Shown piece after piece: positions 17,329 to 25,547 of a stretch of 64,000 bases of DNA (the first letter of the stretch is position 1; each line of letters opens with the position of its first letter). The DNA is from UBA11740 sp035635855 (GTDB lineage: Bacteria; Acidobacteriota; Blastocatellia; Pyrinomonadales; Pyrinomonadaceae): positions 186,001 to 250,000 of the forward strand of contig DASQAF010000006.1 of the NCBI GenBank assembly GCA_035635855.1. Direction: 5' to 3'. Made by a program: the position numbers and the translations under genes. The notes under the pieces are model-generated. The model made no database searches. It saw only the letters and a program-made list of their open reading frames with translations, and had not been told where the DNA came from.

Positions 17329-18003
17329 CTAAGCAGTCCGGGCAAGATAATCAGACAGCTGCTTTTCCCTGATCACCAGAAAGTGTTCGGGTGTTATTTC
17401 AATGAGGCCGCGAGCGCGAAACCCAAGCATAAATGCGGTGATGCGGGGCCGCGTCGTGCCCACCATTTCTGCCAGCTCTTCGTGGGTAATCTTGTGTTCG
17501 ATGCGTGTGCTGCGAGGATCGGGTTGGCCGAGTGTTTGCGCGAGGCGCAACAGCGTCTCGCCTAACCGATGTTCGCTATCCACCGTAATTAGGTTGGCGA
17601 TGACCTGTTGTTGATCGTTAACGCGAGTGGCAAGGTAATTCACAAAGCCTTCGACCAGGGAATTCTGGCTCAAGTGCTGAAAGAAACTTGAGCAAGGAAA
17701 GCGTCTCAGCTTTGTATCCTCCATTGCGATCGCGGTTTCCTGACGTTGAACTGATCTTGCCAAACACAACTCACCGAATGTATCGCCCGTAGTGTGAATA
17801 GCCAGCAGGCACTCTTTGCCTTCCGGCGAGAGCATCAGCAGTTTGACCTGTCCTGATTCGATGAAGTAGACCGTCTCGGCTGCATCACCACAAACATAGA
17901 CAGGTTGGTGCTTGGCAACGCGGACGGTGGCGAAGCTTTCGAACCTCAGCGAATCGTGAAGTCGTTGCTTGAAATTATCTGCTTTGGAGAGGTGTTGAAT
18001 CAT
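17329..18003 (-). CDS. Crp/Fnr-family transcriptional regulator
   Basis: 224 residues: an N-terminal cyclic-nucleotide-binding-type beta barrel (FATVRVAKHQPVYVCGD, VYFIESGQVKLLML, GDTFGEL), a dimer helix, and a winged helix-turn-helix at about 169-200 (ITHEELAEMVGTTRPRITAFM). The barrel has no FNR cysteine cluster. The effector is unknown; the R-x-A-like phosphate-binding signature of true CRP is not obvious. Upstream (18039-18054) is a near-palindrome that could be its own operator. The gene precedes the protease module on the same strand and may regulate it. Confidence 0.9.
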   Translation of the reverse strand: MIQHLSKADNFKQRLHDSLRFESFATVRVAKHQPVYVCGDAAETVYFIESGQVKLLMLSPEGKECLLAIHTTGDTFGELCLARSVQRQETAIAMEDTKLRRFPCSSFFQHLSQNSLVEGFVNYLATRVNDQQQVIANLITVDSEHRLGETLLRLAQTLGQPDPRSTRIEHKITHEELAEMVGTTRPRITAFMLGFRARGLIEITPEHFLVIREKQLSDYLARTA

Positions 18004-18384
18004 CGCCCAGGGAGTTTGCGCGTGCGTAATGCCGGCGCCTTAAGTTAACTTGAGTCTCAAGATCGCCCCTTCAGAGACCGTCAAGAGACACGTTGGTTGG
18101 AGCTGGGAGTTTGCGAATCGCAGGCTCTGAGGACCAACCTTCCAAATGCGAGGGGGCAGGAAGACTATAGGATTTTGAGAAGTGCGTCAATAGCGATTGC
18201 AAGATTAAGCGCAAGCCATGCTATGGCACATGAAAAATGCGAGGTTAGCAGTGGAACCCAGCTACGCTTTGTGATTCATGATAGCGTGACCGAGGCAGAT
18301 AACTTGCGTCCTGAATCGGAAGTGCGAGAATATCTTTCGCCGCCAAGAGTTATTGCTCTTAAGTCAGATCCTTTGTGAGGTTTC
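18004..18384. other. Divergent intergenic region between regulator and esterase
   Basis: About 380 bp with the near-palindrome at 18039 and a GTGAGG ribosome site just before the esterase ATG. An open frame here (18097-18378) shows no start signal or family resemblance. No RNA gene seen. Confidence 0.45.
18039..18054. promoter_or_regulatory. Near-palindrome upstream of the Crp/Fnr gene
   Basis: CTTAAGTTAACTTGAG pairs with itself at 14 of 16 positions, 36 bp upstream of the regulator's ATG. The position suits autoregulation; there is no other support. Confidence 0.3.
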
Positions 18385-19119
18385 ATGGAACGTCGAACTA
18401 CATCCTGGTACAGCCCGAACCTGAACATGGAAATGCCGCTGGTCGCTTATGGCCATGCCGGCCAGACCTTGTTGATGCTGCCCACTGCGGCTGCGGACTA
18501 TCTTGAATACGAACGCTTCTATCTAGTCGATGCAATCAAGCCATTTATCGAAGCGGGTGGGATTCGCGCTTATTCAATCAACAGTGTCAATCGTTACAGC
18601 CTGCTGAACGAGCAGATGCCCCCACACTTGAAAGCCGAATTAATCACGCGCTACGACAGATATATTATTGAGGAAGTGCTGCCGTTGATTCGGAACGAGA
18701 ATGGAGAAGACGCGCGGCCGATTACAACGGGAGCGAGTCTCGGCGCCTTTCTCGCGGCCAACGAATACTTCAAGCATCCCGATCTGTTTCGCGGCGTGAT
18801 CGCAATGAGTGGCAGTTACGATATTCGCTCTTACCTGAACGGCTTTTATGACGACAACGTTTATTTCAACAACCCGGTCGACTACTTATCAAAACTGGAA
18901 GACGATCATTACTTGCCGCTCCTGCGCAAAGCTGATTCGATCTACATCCTCTCGGGCCAGGGCTCTTACGAAGATCCAAAGCGCAGCCAGCAGCTCTCAG
19001 ACATTTTGAGAGGGAAGGGAATTCCGCACACGCTGGACCTGTGGGGACCGGACGTCAATCACGACTGGCCCTGGTGGCGAAAAATGCTGCCCCATATTTT
19101 GGGGAAGATGGTCGGCTAA
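18385..19119 (+). CDS. Esterase-like alpha/beta hydrolase
   Basis: 244 residues of the esterase D/mycolyltransferase-like type. The nucleophile elbow is TGASLGAF (Ser118), then FRGVIAMSGSYD and a C-terminal catalytic His in DVNHDWPWW. The N-terminus (WYSPNLNMEMPLVAYGHAG) matches cytosolic esterases that lack a signal peptide. The ATG has GTGAGG five bases upstream. The substrate is unknown. It converges with the penicillin-binding protein gene across a shared hairpin. Confidence 0.85.
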   Translation: MERRTTSWYSPNLNMEMPLVAYGHAGQTLLMLPTAAADYLEYERFYLVDAIKPFIEAGGIRAYSINSVNRYSLLNEQMPPHLKAELITRYDRYIIEEVLPLIRNENGEDARPITTGASLGAFLAANEYFKHPDLFRGVIAMSGSYDIRSYLNGFYDDNVYFNNPVDYLSKLEDDHYLPLLRKADSIYILSGQGSYEDPKRSQQLSDILRGKGIPHTLDLWGPDVNHDWPWWRKMLPHILGKMVG

Positions 19120-19142
19120 TCGCTAATGGCAGAAAACAGAAA

Positions 19143-19171
19143 CGCGGCGACTCGGAATCCGAATCGCCGCG
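19143..19171. terminator. Hairpin between two convergent genes
   Basis: CGCGGCGACTCGG / CCGAATCGCCGCG forms a 13-bp stem with one mismatch and an AAT loop, placed between the esterase stop and the PBP stop. It lacks a long T run, so its strength is uncertain; it could serve both strands. Confidence 0.6.
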
Positions 19172-19191
19172 GCTTTGAATCCAAACCGAGC

Positions 19192-21756
19192 CTATCCAGG
19201 TGGCCCGTCGTCGCCCTTCTTACCTTTTTTCTTTGCCGGTTCGATCTCGCGTGGTCGCGTTTGGGCCGGCGGCGGCGCGGTCTGCGGTGGAGGCTCCGAC
19301 TTGGGAGCTTCAGTTCGCGGTGGCGGAGGCTCGTTGCTCTTTGGCGGCGGCAGTGTGGAATCTTCCAGCCGCGGCGTGGTGATCGTGCCGGGCGTCGTGT
19401 TCTCGTCGGTCTTATTTTGATCCTCATCAACAGTCATCTGCGCCCGCTCTAAAGCGAGTTCACGCTGACGCTGCTTATACATTTCCTTCATGTCCTCGGG
19501 CATCGACGGGGCCTTCGGGAAGTCTTCCTTCGGTTTGTCCTTTAAGAAGTCCTTCGTAAACTCGATGAACATGGGCAGCGCACCGTGCGCGCCCGTCATG
19601 TCATTGCCGAGCGGCTTCTTTCGACCGGGATAGCCCATCCAGACTCCGGTGACATAAGTCGGCGTGTAACCGAGGAACCAAACATCCGTATGATCGTTGA
19701 CCGTGCCGGTCTTTCCGGCCAGGGGCACACCAAGAACTTGCGCAGCGGACGCAGTACCGCCCTGTACCACTCCGCGCATCATGGAAACCATCGTCAATGC
19801 GACATATTCACTGACAACTTTGTAGGTGGTCTTTTCCCACTCTTCCATCACCGCGCCATCGCGATCGACCACTTTGCGAATCATGTGCGGCTCAACTCGT
19901 ATGCCTTTGTTGGGAAAAGCAGAATAGGCCGAAACCATCTGATCGAGCGGCACCTCGGTGGCGCCGAGCGCTGAAGGCAGGTAGGGCGCCATTGGTACCT
20001 TAATACCAAACCGCCTCACCATCTGGGCACCGGTTTGAATGCCGACTGTCTGGAGCAGATGGACCGCCGGTACGTTCATTGAGTGGGCCAGCGCAGTCTT
20101 CAGAGGCAGGTCACCATTACCGAGTGAGCCATCATAGTTATGCGGCTGCCAGCCGTTGATGTTTATGGGTGCGCCGCTGACTATTGTGTCCGGCGTCATT
20201 CCCCATTCGATCGCCGCGGTGTAAATGTAGGGTTTGAATGCCGAACCAGTCTGACGATAAGCCTGAACGGCATTATTGAATTTGTTGGTGAGAAAATCGT
20301 ATCCGCCAACCATCGCGATAATCTCGCCGGTCCTGGCATTCTCAGTCATCATCGCGCCCTGCACGGCGGGAATTTGGTTTAACTCCACCTTCAAACGATG
20401 GGTCTTCTTATCGACCTCTCTGATGATGAACTCCGCGAGATAACCCGCTTTGAATTCATTACGCGGCGCGCGTTTTCCCCAGCCCATGTCCGCGCCGTTT
20501 ACCATCGCGGTGTAATTGCCAAACCTAACGGTGGCTTCGTCCCTCGCTTGATCGACCTTAGTGACCAAACCCATCAAGTATCGGCCGGGTCCATAGTCAT
20601 TGCGATACCAGTCGGGATACTTATAGCTGGCGAGTTCCTGCGTGGTTGGCGGTCCCGCGCCATTGTTTGCCGCGGTAGGGATTGTCTGATAAGAAGAGCG
20701 CCAACCGCTGTGCGATTTGTCGTACCAACGCAAACCGTTCCGCACAACTTCGTAGGCCTTCTTCTGCGCGGCAACGTTTATGGTTGAGTAAACCGACAGA
20801 CCGGTTTGGGCCACGCGCGTGGTGTACTTGTCTTCCAGATCCTGCCGAATGTACTCAACCGGATAATCAAAGGCGGGAGAGAGAGCCTGCGGCGGCTGAT
20901 AGTATGCCGAGTCGGCGAGCTGCAGCGGCCTGGACTTTGCCGCATCAGCCTCAGCCTGGCTGGTGAAACCGGTCCTGGCCATCAAATCGAGCACGAGGTC
21001 GCGCCGCTCTTTTGCTTTCGCGGGATTTGCGGTGGGCGAATACTCGCCCGGCGCTTTCGGAATGCCGGCCAACAGGGCCGCTTCATCTAAGGTCAGGTCC
21101 TTTGCCTGCTTGCCAAAGTAAGTTTCGGCGCCTGCTTCGACGCCGTACGCGTTCGCACCCAGAAAGATGTGGTTCGCGTAAAGCTCCATGATCTGGTTCT
21201 TGGTGTAGTAGCGCTCAATCTGCAGAGCGAGCACCCACTCGTTCATTTTGCGCTTGAGCGTCTGCTCGCGAGTCAGAAACAGGTTCTTGGCGAGCTGTTG
21301 CGTCAGGGTCGAACCACCTTCGACTTTGTCGCTGGTCAGGTTCTTCCAGGTGGCGCCGACGATGCGAATTGGATCGATGCCGATGTGATCGTAGAAGCGC
21401 GCATCTTCGACGGCGAGGATTGCGTTCTTCATGTTGGCCGGAATCTCTTCGAACTTGAGCGGGATCCGTTTTTCAAGCGCGAACTCGCCAATCACAGTCT
21501 TGCCATCGTCAGCGTAAATTCGGGTGACGACGCTGGGCCGATAAGTTGCGAGGGCCGCGACTTCGCTGGCGGCCTGCGAATAATTGAGCTGGTAGGCGGC
21601 AATAATTCCGGTCAGGCCGCCCGCGGCCAGCGCCAGCAGAATCACCGCCGGAAACCAGAACCGGCGGAGGATATGTTTGCGCTCGCCCGCAGGGGCGTTG
21701 ACAATTGCCTGAGGTGAATATGATTTCAGCCGATGACCCGGATGTTTTGCCGACAT
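19192..21756 (-). CDS. Class A penicillin-binding protein (PBP1a type)
   Basis: Bifunctional peptidoglycan synthase. The start is the MSAKHPGH methionine (21756); the longer reading adds an unlikely tail. Order: cytosolic N-terminus, one membrane helix (FPAVILLALAAGGLTGII), GT51 glycosyltransferase domain with EDARFYDHIGIDPIRI and STLTQQLAKNLFLT, an OB-like insert, then the transpeptidase with TGSAFKP (Ser nucleophile), HSMN (SxN) and AGKTGT (KTG). The last 90 residues are Pro/Thr/Lys-rich and disordered. It is a single-gene unit, convergent with the esterase. Confidence 0.96.
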   Translation of the reverse strand: MSAKHPGHRLKSYSPQAIVNAPAGERKHILRRFWFPAVILLALAAGGLTGIIAAYQLNYSQAASEVAALATYRPSVVTRIYADDGKTVIGEFALEKRIPLKFEEIPANMKNAILAVEDARFYDHIGIDPIRIVGATWKNLTSDKVEGGSTLTQQLAKNLFLTREQTLKRKMNEWVLALQIERYYTKNQIMELYANHIFLGANAYGVEAGAETYFGKQAKDLTLDEAALLAGIPKAPGEYSPTANPAKAKERRDLVLDLMARTGFTSQAEADAAKSRPLQLADSAYYQPPQALSPAFDYPVEYIRQDLEDKYTTRVAQTGLSVYSTINVAAQKKAYEVVRNGLRWYDKSHSGWRSSYQTIPTAANNGAGPPTTQELASYKYPDWYRNDYGPGRYLMGLVTKVDQARDEATVRFGNYTAMVNGADMGWGKRAPRNEFKAGYLAEFIIREVDKKTHRLKVELNQIPAVQGAMMTENARTGEIIAMVGGYDFLTNKFNNAVQAYRQTGSAFKPYIYTAAIEWGMTPDTIVSGAPININGWQPHNYDGSLGNGDLPLKTALAHSMNVPAVHLLQTVGIQTGAQMVRRFGIKVPMAPYLPSALGATEVPLDQMVSAYSAFPNKGIRVEPHMIRKVVDRDGAVMEEWEKTTYKVVSEYVALTMVSMMRGVVQGGTASAAQVLGVPLAGKTGTVNDHTDVWFLGYTPTYVTGVWMGYPGRKKPLGNDMTGAHGALPMFIEFTKDFLKDKPKEDFPKAPSMPEDMKEMYKQRQRELALERAQMTVDEDQNKTDENTTPGTITTPRLEDSTLPPPKSNEPPPPRTEAPKSEPPPQTAPPPAQTRPREIEPAKKKGKKGDDGPPG

Positions 21757-21858
21757 AAGAATCCTAACCTCTGGGAGATCTTGTTTGAGCTGGCCGTCGC
21801 GAGGCAACGTGGATTCCCACAGTGGCCCCCGACCAGGCAGAGATCTCTCGCGAAAAGG

Positions 21859-21864
21859 ATTATA
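21859..21864 (-). promoter_or_regulatory. Candidate -10 box for the PBP gene
   Basis: TATAAT on the minus strand (inside GTTATAATCC) lies about 100 bp upstream of the PBP start. No good -35 is visible at the right distance. Confidence 0.3.
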
Positions 21865-22153
21865 ACTTAGGTTGGTTTGCTATTCCGACTGGCGGGACGG
21901 CCTGAGCTTTCTCGCTAGTTGCGGTGCCGTTGGCCGCGGACTGGCTCTTCATTAGCCTTTGGTTAGGAAGAAGACAGATCAAGTCGAGCAGACGAGCCAG
22001 CGAGCCGGCGTAGTCCTGGAGCGCGGCCATCCTGTCCGCCTGAGCGCGCAGCGTCAACGGGGCAGTAGCCCGACCGTAAGGGAGGGCGCGCCTCAAATAC
22101 ATTCAACTGAGAAGGTCAGCGTCAACGAGCCGCGGAGCGGCGGCAGAGTGTAG

Positions 22154-22173
22154 CCCCGGGCGTAAGCCCGGGG
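22154..22173. repeat. Perfect 8-bp hairpin with GTAA loop
   Basis: CCCCGGGC-GTAA-GCCCGGGG, followed 26 bp later by CCGC-TTTA-GCGG. The pair looks like a hairpin doublet similar in build to the others in this window. Confidence 0.55.
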
Positions 22174-22223
22174 ATCAGCCGTGAAAGAGAAATCCCAGTC
22201 CGCTTTAGCGGGCGACAGAGGTT

Positions 22224-22305
22224 ACAGAACCGGGAGCGGTAGCGACCGGATCATGAACTCGACTTGAGTGGTCGCATCCACCTCGCTAACGCTCGGGGTT
22301 CTGTA
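22224..22305. repeat. REP-like doublet related to the RAYT-flanking repeat
   Basis: The left arm CAGAACCGGGAGCGGTAGCG (22225 on) shares CAGAACCG..., the GC-GGTA-GC core and the closing CGG with the 30-bp RAYT-flanking repeat. The stem bases differ but still pair. The right arm is an inverted, more worn copy with loop TAAC (22278-22305). It lies 1.1 kb upstream of the RAYT gene. Confidence 0.6.
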
Positions 22306-22325
22306 CCGATTCATAAGGAGACAAC

Positions 22326-22679
22326 TTGATTACCTGTTTCTTACGCTACACGATTGATCAGGACAAGCTGGCGGAGTTCGAGCATTACGCGCGGGTGTGG
22401 ATGCGTCTGATTGAAAAATACGGCGGCACGCATCATGGCTATTTCGTGCCTGGCGACAACCTGCCCTCGGCGGCATTCAGTTTTCCCGGCGTCGGTAAAA
22501 AAGGTCCGGGCAATATCGCGGTGGCGTTGTTCAGTTTTCCCACCGGCGAAGCATATGAAACCTACCGCCGCGAAGTTAGAAACGATCTTGAGTGTCTCGC
22601 CGCCACCAACCATTACGAACAGACAAAGTGCTTCACAAAGTACGAACGCACCTTTATGAGACGTATCGCGATGACTTGA
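22326..22679 (+). CDS. NIPSNAP family protein
   Basis: 117 residues with the NIPSNAP ferredoxin-like fold: ITCFLRYTIDQDKLAEFEHYARVW opening, GYFVPGDNLPS middle, FPTGEAYETYRREVRND end. The family is small, cytosolic and poorly characterised; the EamA/monooxygenase-like fold gives no reaction. It starts at TTG 22326 with AAGGAG six bases upstream, which decides the start. The gene stands alone between a repeat region and ssrA. Confidence 0.85.
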   Translation: MITCFLRYTIDQDKLAEFEHYARVWMRLIEKYGGTHHGYFVPGDNLPSAAFSFPGVGKKGPGNIAVALFSFPTGEAYETYRREVRNDLECLAATNHYEQTKCFTKYERTFMRRIAMT

Positions 22680-22885
22680 TAATGCTCGAAGCGCGGGGAT
22701 CCTTACGCTGGAGCGCGCAGCGCGAACTGAGGCACCAGCCCGACCCTGTGTTTGCATGATATGGAGAGTGGACCCGGTCGCTACTGCTCCTGGTATTGAC
22801 CTCATTTCGCTCCTTGACACCTTAGCGCACCCGTTGATGCGGGGTCGTACGGACCTATCATGCGAGACGCAGGTCTGACCCCAAC

Positions 22886-22914
22886 CTGACATCTCCCGCC
22901 ACATCCCCTATAAT
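22886..22914 (+). promoter_or_regulatory. Sigma70 promoter of ssrA
   Basis: CTGACA (22886-22891), a 17-bp spacer and a consensus TATAAT (22909-22914). Transcription would begin some 6-8 bp later, leaving a short leader for RNase P to remove before the mature 5' end at 22931. Confidence 0.75.
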
Positions 22915-22930
22915 CAACTTGCTCGCAAAT

Positions 22931-23321
22931 GGGGGCGACAGGCTTCGACAGGAGCCGTAACGTCCGTCGCGATGCATGCCGGGCTACCTTATGCAGCTCG
23001 TTAAAACGCGTAGGGAAACACAATTGCCAACTCTAACGAGTTAGCTCTCGCGGCCTAATTAGGCACCGAGCGTTTCCGCCGCAAGTTGCTCAAGCGCGCG
23101 GATGGAGATGTCACCTTAGTTGAGCTGGCCCACTGTTTCGGTCCGTGGCAGTGGGCGAGACCAAAGTCGGACTAGCCGGCATTAGGGTCTTGCTGCTTCA
23201 CTTACCTAAAGCTTGGCAAAACCCGCTCGCGTAACAGTGAGTGGAAGGAGAAGCAGATAAGCATGTAGAGTCCTTCGGCGTTGGCTTTTGGATCCGGGTT
23301 CGATTCCCGGCGCCTCCACCA
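22931..23321 (+). ncRNA. ssrA: Transfer-messenger RNA (tmRNA)
   Basis: A 391-nt tmRNA that rescues stalled ribosomes and tags the product for proteolysis (ClpXP, FtsH and Lon are typical destroyers; ftsH and lon are both in this window). The 5' GGGGGCG pairs with CGCCTCC ahead of a genomically encoded ACCA end, forming the 7-bp acceptor stem. The T arm GGGTTCGATTCCC is intact. The resume codon is GCC at 23026 and the tag is ANSNELALAA, ended by TAA at 23056-23058. Both the 5' GGGGGCGACAGGCTTCGACAG block and the tag site are characteristic. Confidence 0.96.
23026..23058 (+). other. tmRNA tag reading frame, ANSNELALAA
   Basis: GCC AAC TCT AAC GAG TTA GCT CTC GCG GCC TAA, ten codons and stop within ssrA. 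The LALAA end is the degradation signal. If the first Ala comes from charged tmRNA itself, the complete tag is one Ala longer. Confidence 0.88.
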
Positions 23322-23326
23322 AAAAA

Positions 23327-23356
23327 GTCAGAACCGCCTGCGGTAGCGGGCGGGCC
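23327..23356. repeat. Left 30-bp inverted repeat of the RAYT element
   Basis: Perfect inverse of 23881-23910. The core CCGCCTGC-GGTA-GCGGGCGG is an 8-bp hairpin (one G-T pair) with a GGTA loop, preceded by GTCAGAA. It begins five bases after the tmRNA CCA end. Confidence 0.9.
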
Positions 23357-23367
23357 CAATTCCTCCC

Positions 23368-23877
23368 ATGTGGAACGACACGGACATTCCGTTAGCTCAT
23401 TTGATTACTTTTCGTTGTTATGGCAGCTGGCTACACGGTGACACAAGAGGATCAGTAGATCGCGAACACAATCGATACAAGTCGCCTTATGCGGCCGCAA
23501 ATGAGAACCGCGATCGACACAACAAGAGCCTGTTGAAGTGTGCGCCGGTAATACTGGATGCGTCTCGGCGCGCTTCAGTGGAGACGGCGATTCGTGAGAC
23601 TTGCCTCTTCAGAGAATGGACGCTGCGTGCACTCAATGTAAGAACGAATCATGTGCACGCCGTTGTTTCAATCGGCTCAAAGAAAGCCGAGTTGGCGCTG
23701 AACGCATTCAAAGCCAATGCAACTAAACAAATGAGACAAGATGGTTGCTGGCGAGAATATTTCAGTCCTTGGGTTGACAAAGGCAGTAAACGACACCTTT
23801 GGACTGAGCGAAGTGTCGAGCGGGCGATTGATTATGTGCTCAACGGCCAGGGTGATGAACTGCCGGAACTTGACTAA
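23368..23877 (+). CDS. REP-associated tyrosine transposase (RAYT, IS200-like)
   Basis: 169-residue single-strand DNA transposase of the HUH class. The HUH motif is H95-V-H97 in TNHVHAVV, with a candidate catalytic Tyr156 in ERAIDYVLNGQ. The start ITFRCYGSWLHGD and the helix NAFKANATKQMR fit the Y1 transposase fold. The ATG at 23368 has no good ribosome site because the preceding bases are the REP arm. It is intact and full length. In families with characterised members such enzymes cut and paste the REP hairpins that flank them. Confidence 0.88.
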   Translation: MWNDTDIPLAHLITFRCYGSWLHGDTRGSVDREHNRYKSPYAAANENRDRHNKSLLKCAPVILDASRRASVETAIRETCLFREWTLRALNVRTNHVHAVVSIGSKKAELALNAFKANATKQMRQDGCWREYFSPWVDKGSKRHLWTERSVERAIDYVLNGQGDELPELD

Positions 23878-23880
23878 GCA

Positions 23881-23910
23881 GGCCCGCCCGCTACCGCAGG
23901 CGGTTCTGAC
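23881..23910. repeat. Right 30-bp inverted repeat, abutting murI
   Basis: GGCCCGCCCGCTACCGCAGG... ends at 23910 and the murI ATG is 23911-23913, so the repeat supplies the whole 5' leader of murI. The hairpin would cover the ribosome landing site. Confidence 0.9.
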
Positions 23911-24762
23911 ATGAATACCTCGCTTCCCATCGGTATTTTCGACAGCGGCGTCGGGGGACTCACAGTCTATCGCGCGCTGCATGAACATCTACCCAATGAA
24001 AGATTCGTCTATCTGGGCGACACGGCGCGCGTTCCTTATGGAACGAAATCGCTCCAGACCGTCGAAAGATATGCAGTTGAGAATTCCCAATTTCTGGCCG
24101 CCCGCGGAATCAAGCTGCTGGTAGTTGCTTGCAACACCGCTTCAGCGTTAGCCCTACCGGCAATTCGCCAGGCACTAAGGATCGACGTGGTCGGCGTGAT
24201 TGGGCCGGGCGCGCGCGCGGCGGTTGCGGATTCGAAAGGTTCGAACAGAATTGGAGTCATCGCCACGGAATCAACCGTGCACAGCGGCGCTTACACGCAA
24301 GCCATCAAGAAGGCCGACGCCGAAGCAATTGTGATTGAACGCGCCTGTCCGCTGTTCGTTTCGCTGGCCGAAGAAGGTTGGGCAAACGAAGATGTAGCAC
24401 GCACAGTCGCCGAAACTTATCTCAAGGATTTGCGCGCGGGCATCGACACGTTAGTGCTGGGCTGTACTCATTATCCAATTCTGAAGGATGTGATTCAGGA
24501 AACAGTCGGCACGCAGGTTAAGCTAATCGATTCCGGTGAAGCGACGGCGATTGAAGTGAAGTCGCTCTTAAAAGAAAGGGGTCTGGCGCGTTTGACTCCG
24601 GGAACTGGTGCGCTCGATCGTCAACTATGCGATGATTTGGATCACTTCTATGTCACCGACGCGGCGGAGCGTTTCGCGCGGGTCGCGGAAAGATTCCTGG
24701 GTAGTAAGCCGGCGCGGTTGGAAGCGGTTGAGGTCTGGGGAGAGGATAGATTGAGTCAATGA
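23911..24762 (+). CDS. murI: Glutamate racemase
   Basis: Makes D-glutamate for peptidoglycan. Signature blocks: IGIFDSGVGGLTVYRAL at the start, YLGDTARVPYGTKS, catalytic Cys74 in VVACNTASA and Cys185 in LGCTHYP. The length of 283 aa is ordinary. No Shine-Dalgarno is possible, because the REP arm ends one base before the ATG; expression must use REP-borne sequence or read-through from upstream. It nearly touches rph (4-bp gap), so the two are one transcription unit. Confidence 0.96.
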   Translation: MNTSLPIGIFDSGVGGLTVYRALHEHLPNERFVYLGDTARVPYGTKSLQTVERYAVENSQFLAARGIKLLVVACNTASALALPAIRQALRIDVVGVIGPGARAAVADSKGSNRIGVIATESTVHSGAYTQAIKKADAEAIVIERACPLFVSLAEEGWANEDVARTVAETYLKDLRAGIDTLVLGCTHYPILKDVIQETVGTQVKLIDSGEATAIEVKSLLKERGLARLTPGTGALDRQLCDDLDHFYVTDAAERFARVAERFLGSKPARLEAVEVWGEDRLSQ

Positions 24763-24766
24763 ACCA

Positions 24767-25504
24767 ATGAACCAATTCCTACGCACTGACAATCGAGCCG
24801 CCGATGAGTTGCGCCCGGTCCGCATCACGCCCGGCTTTCTGGCCAACGCCGAAGGTTCCGCGCTGATCGAGATGGGCAACACGCGCGTCATCTGCGCCGC
24901 TTCGGTGGAAGATCGTCTGCCGCCCCACCTGCGCGGTCAACGCGCGGAGGGTTGGGTGACGGCGGAATACGCAATGCTGCCGCGATCGACGCATACCCGA
25001 ACTGCTCGCGAGGTTGGCCGCGGCCCATCCGGTCGCACGCACGAAATTCAGCGGCTGATTGGTCGCAGTCTGCGCGCGATTTCGAACCGGAGCGTGCTCG
25101 GAGAGCGGACCATTACCCTGGACTGCGATGTTTTGCAAGCGGATGGCGGCACTCGCACGGCGGCGATTACCGGCGCCTACGTCGCGTTTTCCATCGCCTG
25201 TAAGCGATTGTTGGAAGAACGAAAGATTAAGAAATCGCCGATAATCAGCGAAGTGGCCGCGATCAGCGTCGGCATTGTTGACGGCACGCCGTTACTTGAT
25301 CTGAAATACGACGAAGATTCGCGAGCCGAGGTTGACATGAACATCGTCTGCACGGGTGACAGTCGATTCATCGAGGTCCAGGGCACGGCTGAAGGTTCAC
25401 CCTTCACACGGGAGCAGATGGATAATCTGTTGGAACTTGGACGTAAAGGGATCGAACAATTGATCAGGTTGCAGCGACAGGCAATCGAAGCGGCTCAAAT
25501 CTAG
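24767..25504 (+). CDS. rph: Ribonuclease PH
   Basis: Phosphorolytic 3'-5' exoribonuclease that trims tRNA precursors. The start RPVRITPGFLANAEGSALIE, then VEDRLPPHLRG, GWVTAEYAMLPRSTHTR and GRTHEIQRLIGRSLR (phosphate-binding Arg) are all present, as is DCDVLQADGGTRTA. 245 aa, full length. It starts 4 bp after murI with no separate ribosome site close by, so it is likely translationally coupled. Confidence 0.96.
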   Translation: MNQFLRTDNRAADELRPVRITPGFLANAEGSALIEMGNTRVICAASVEDRLPPHLRGQRAEGWVTAEYAMLPRSTHTRTAREVGRGPSGRTHEIQRLIGRSLRAISNRSVLGERTITLDCDVLQADGGTRTAAITGAYVAFSIACKRLLEERKIKKSPIISEVAAISVGIVDGTPLLDLKYDEDSRAEVDMNIVCTGDSRFIEVQGTAEGSPFTREQMDNLLELGRKGIEQLIRLQRQAIEAAQI

Positions 25505-25547
25505 GTGGAGCGATGGGTGGCGTGCCGCGGAATCCTGCCGCCTTCTC

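Larger units (their letters stand above)
21757..22325. other. Repeat-rich intergenic region between PBP and NIPSNAP genes
   Basis: A composite of hairpin elements rather than genes: CCCCGGGC-GTAA-GCCCGGGG at 22154-22173, CCGC-TTTA-GCGG at about 22200-22211, and a REP-like doublet at 22224-22305. An open frame at 21860-22102 has no ribosome site and no family resemblance. Confidence 0.55.
23327..23910 (+). mobile_element. RAYT gene bounded by inverted REP sequences
   Basis: A 584-bp unit of two perfect 30-bp inverted repeats around one transposase-like gene, wedged exactly between the ssrA 3' end and the murI start codon. RAYTs are domesticated IS200/IS605-type enzymes that mobilise REP hairpins. 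I see no target duplication, as expected for this class. Confidence 0.8.

Noticed and set aside
18097..18378. 93-codon plus-strand frame before the esterase
   Set aside because: No ribosome site and no family likeness; it fills a divergent promoter region.
21860..22102. 80-codon open frame on the minus strand
   Set aside because: It lies in the repeat-rich gap, starts within a repeat, and its residues show no conserved pattern.
22931..23321. ssrA region as a tRNA gene
   Set aside because: Only the two ends form a tRNA-like acceptor and T arm; 390 nt with an internal tag frame make it tmRNA.
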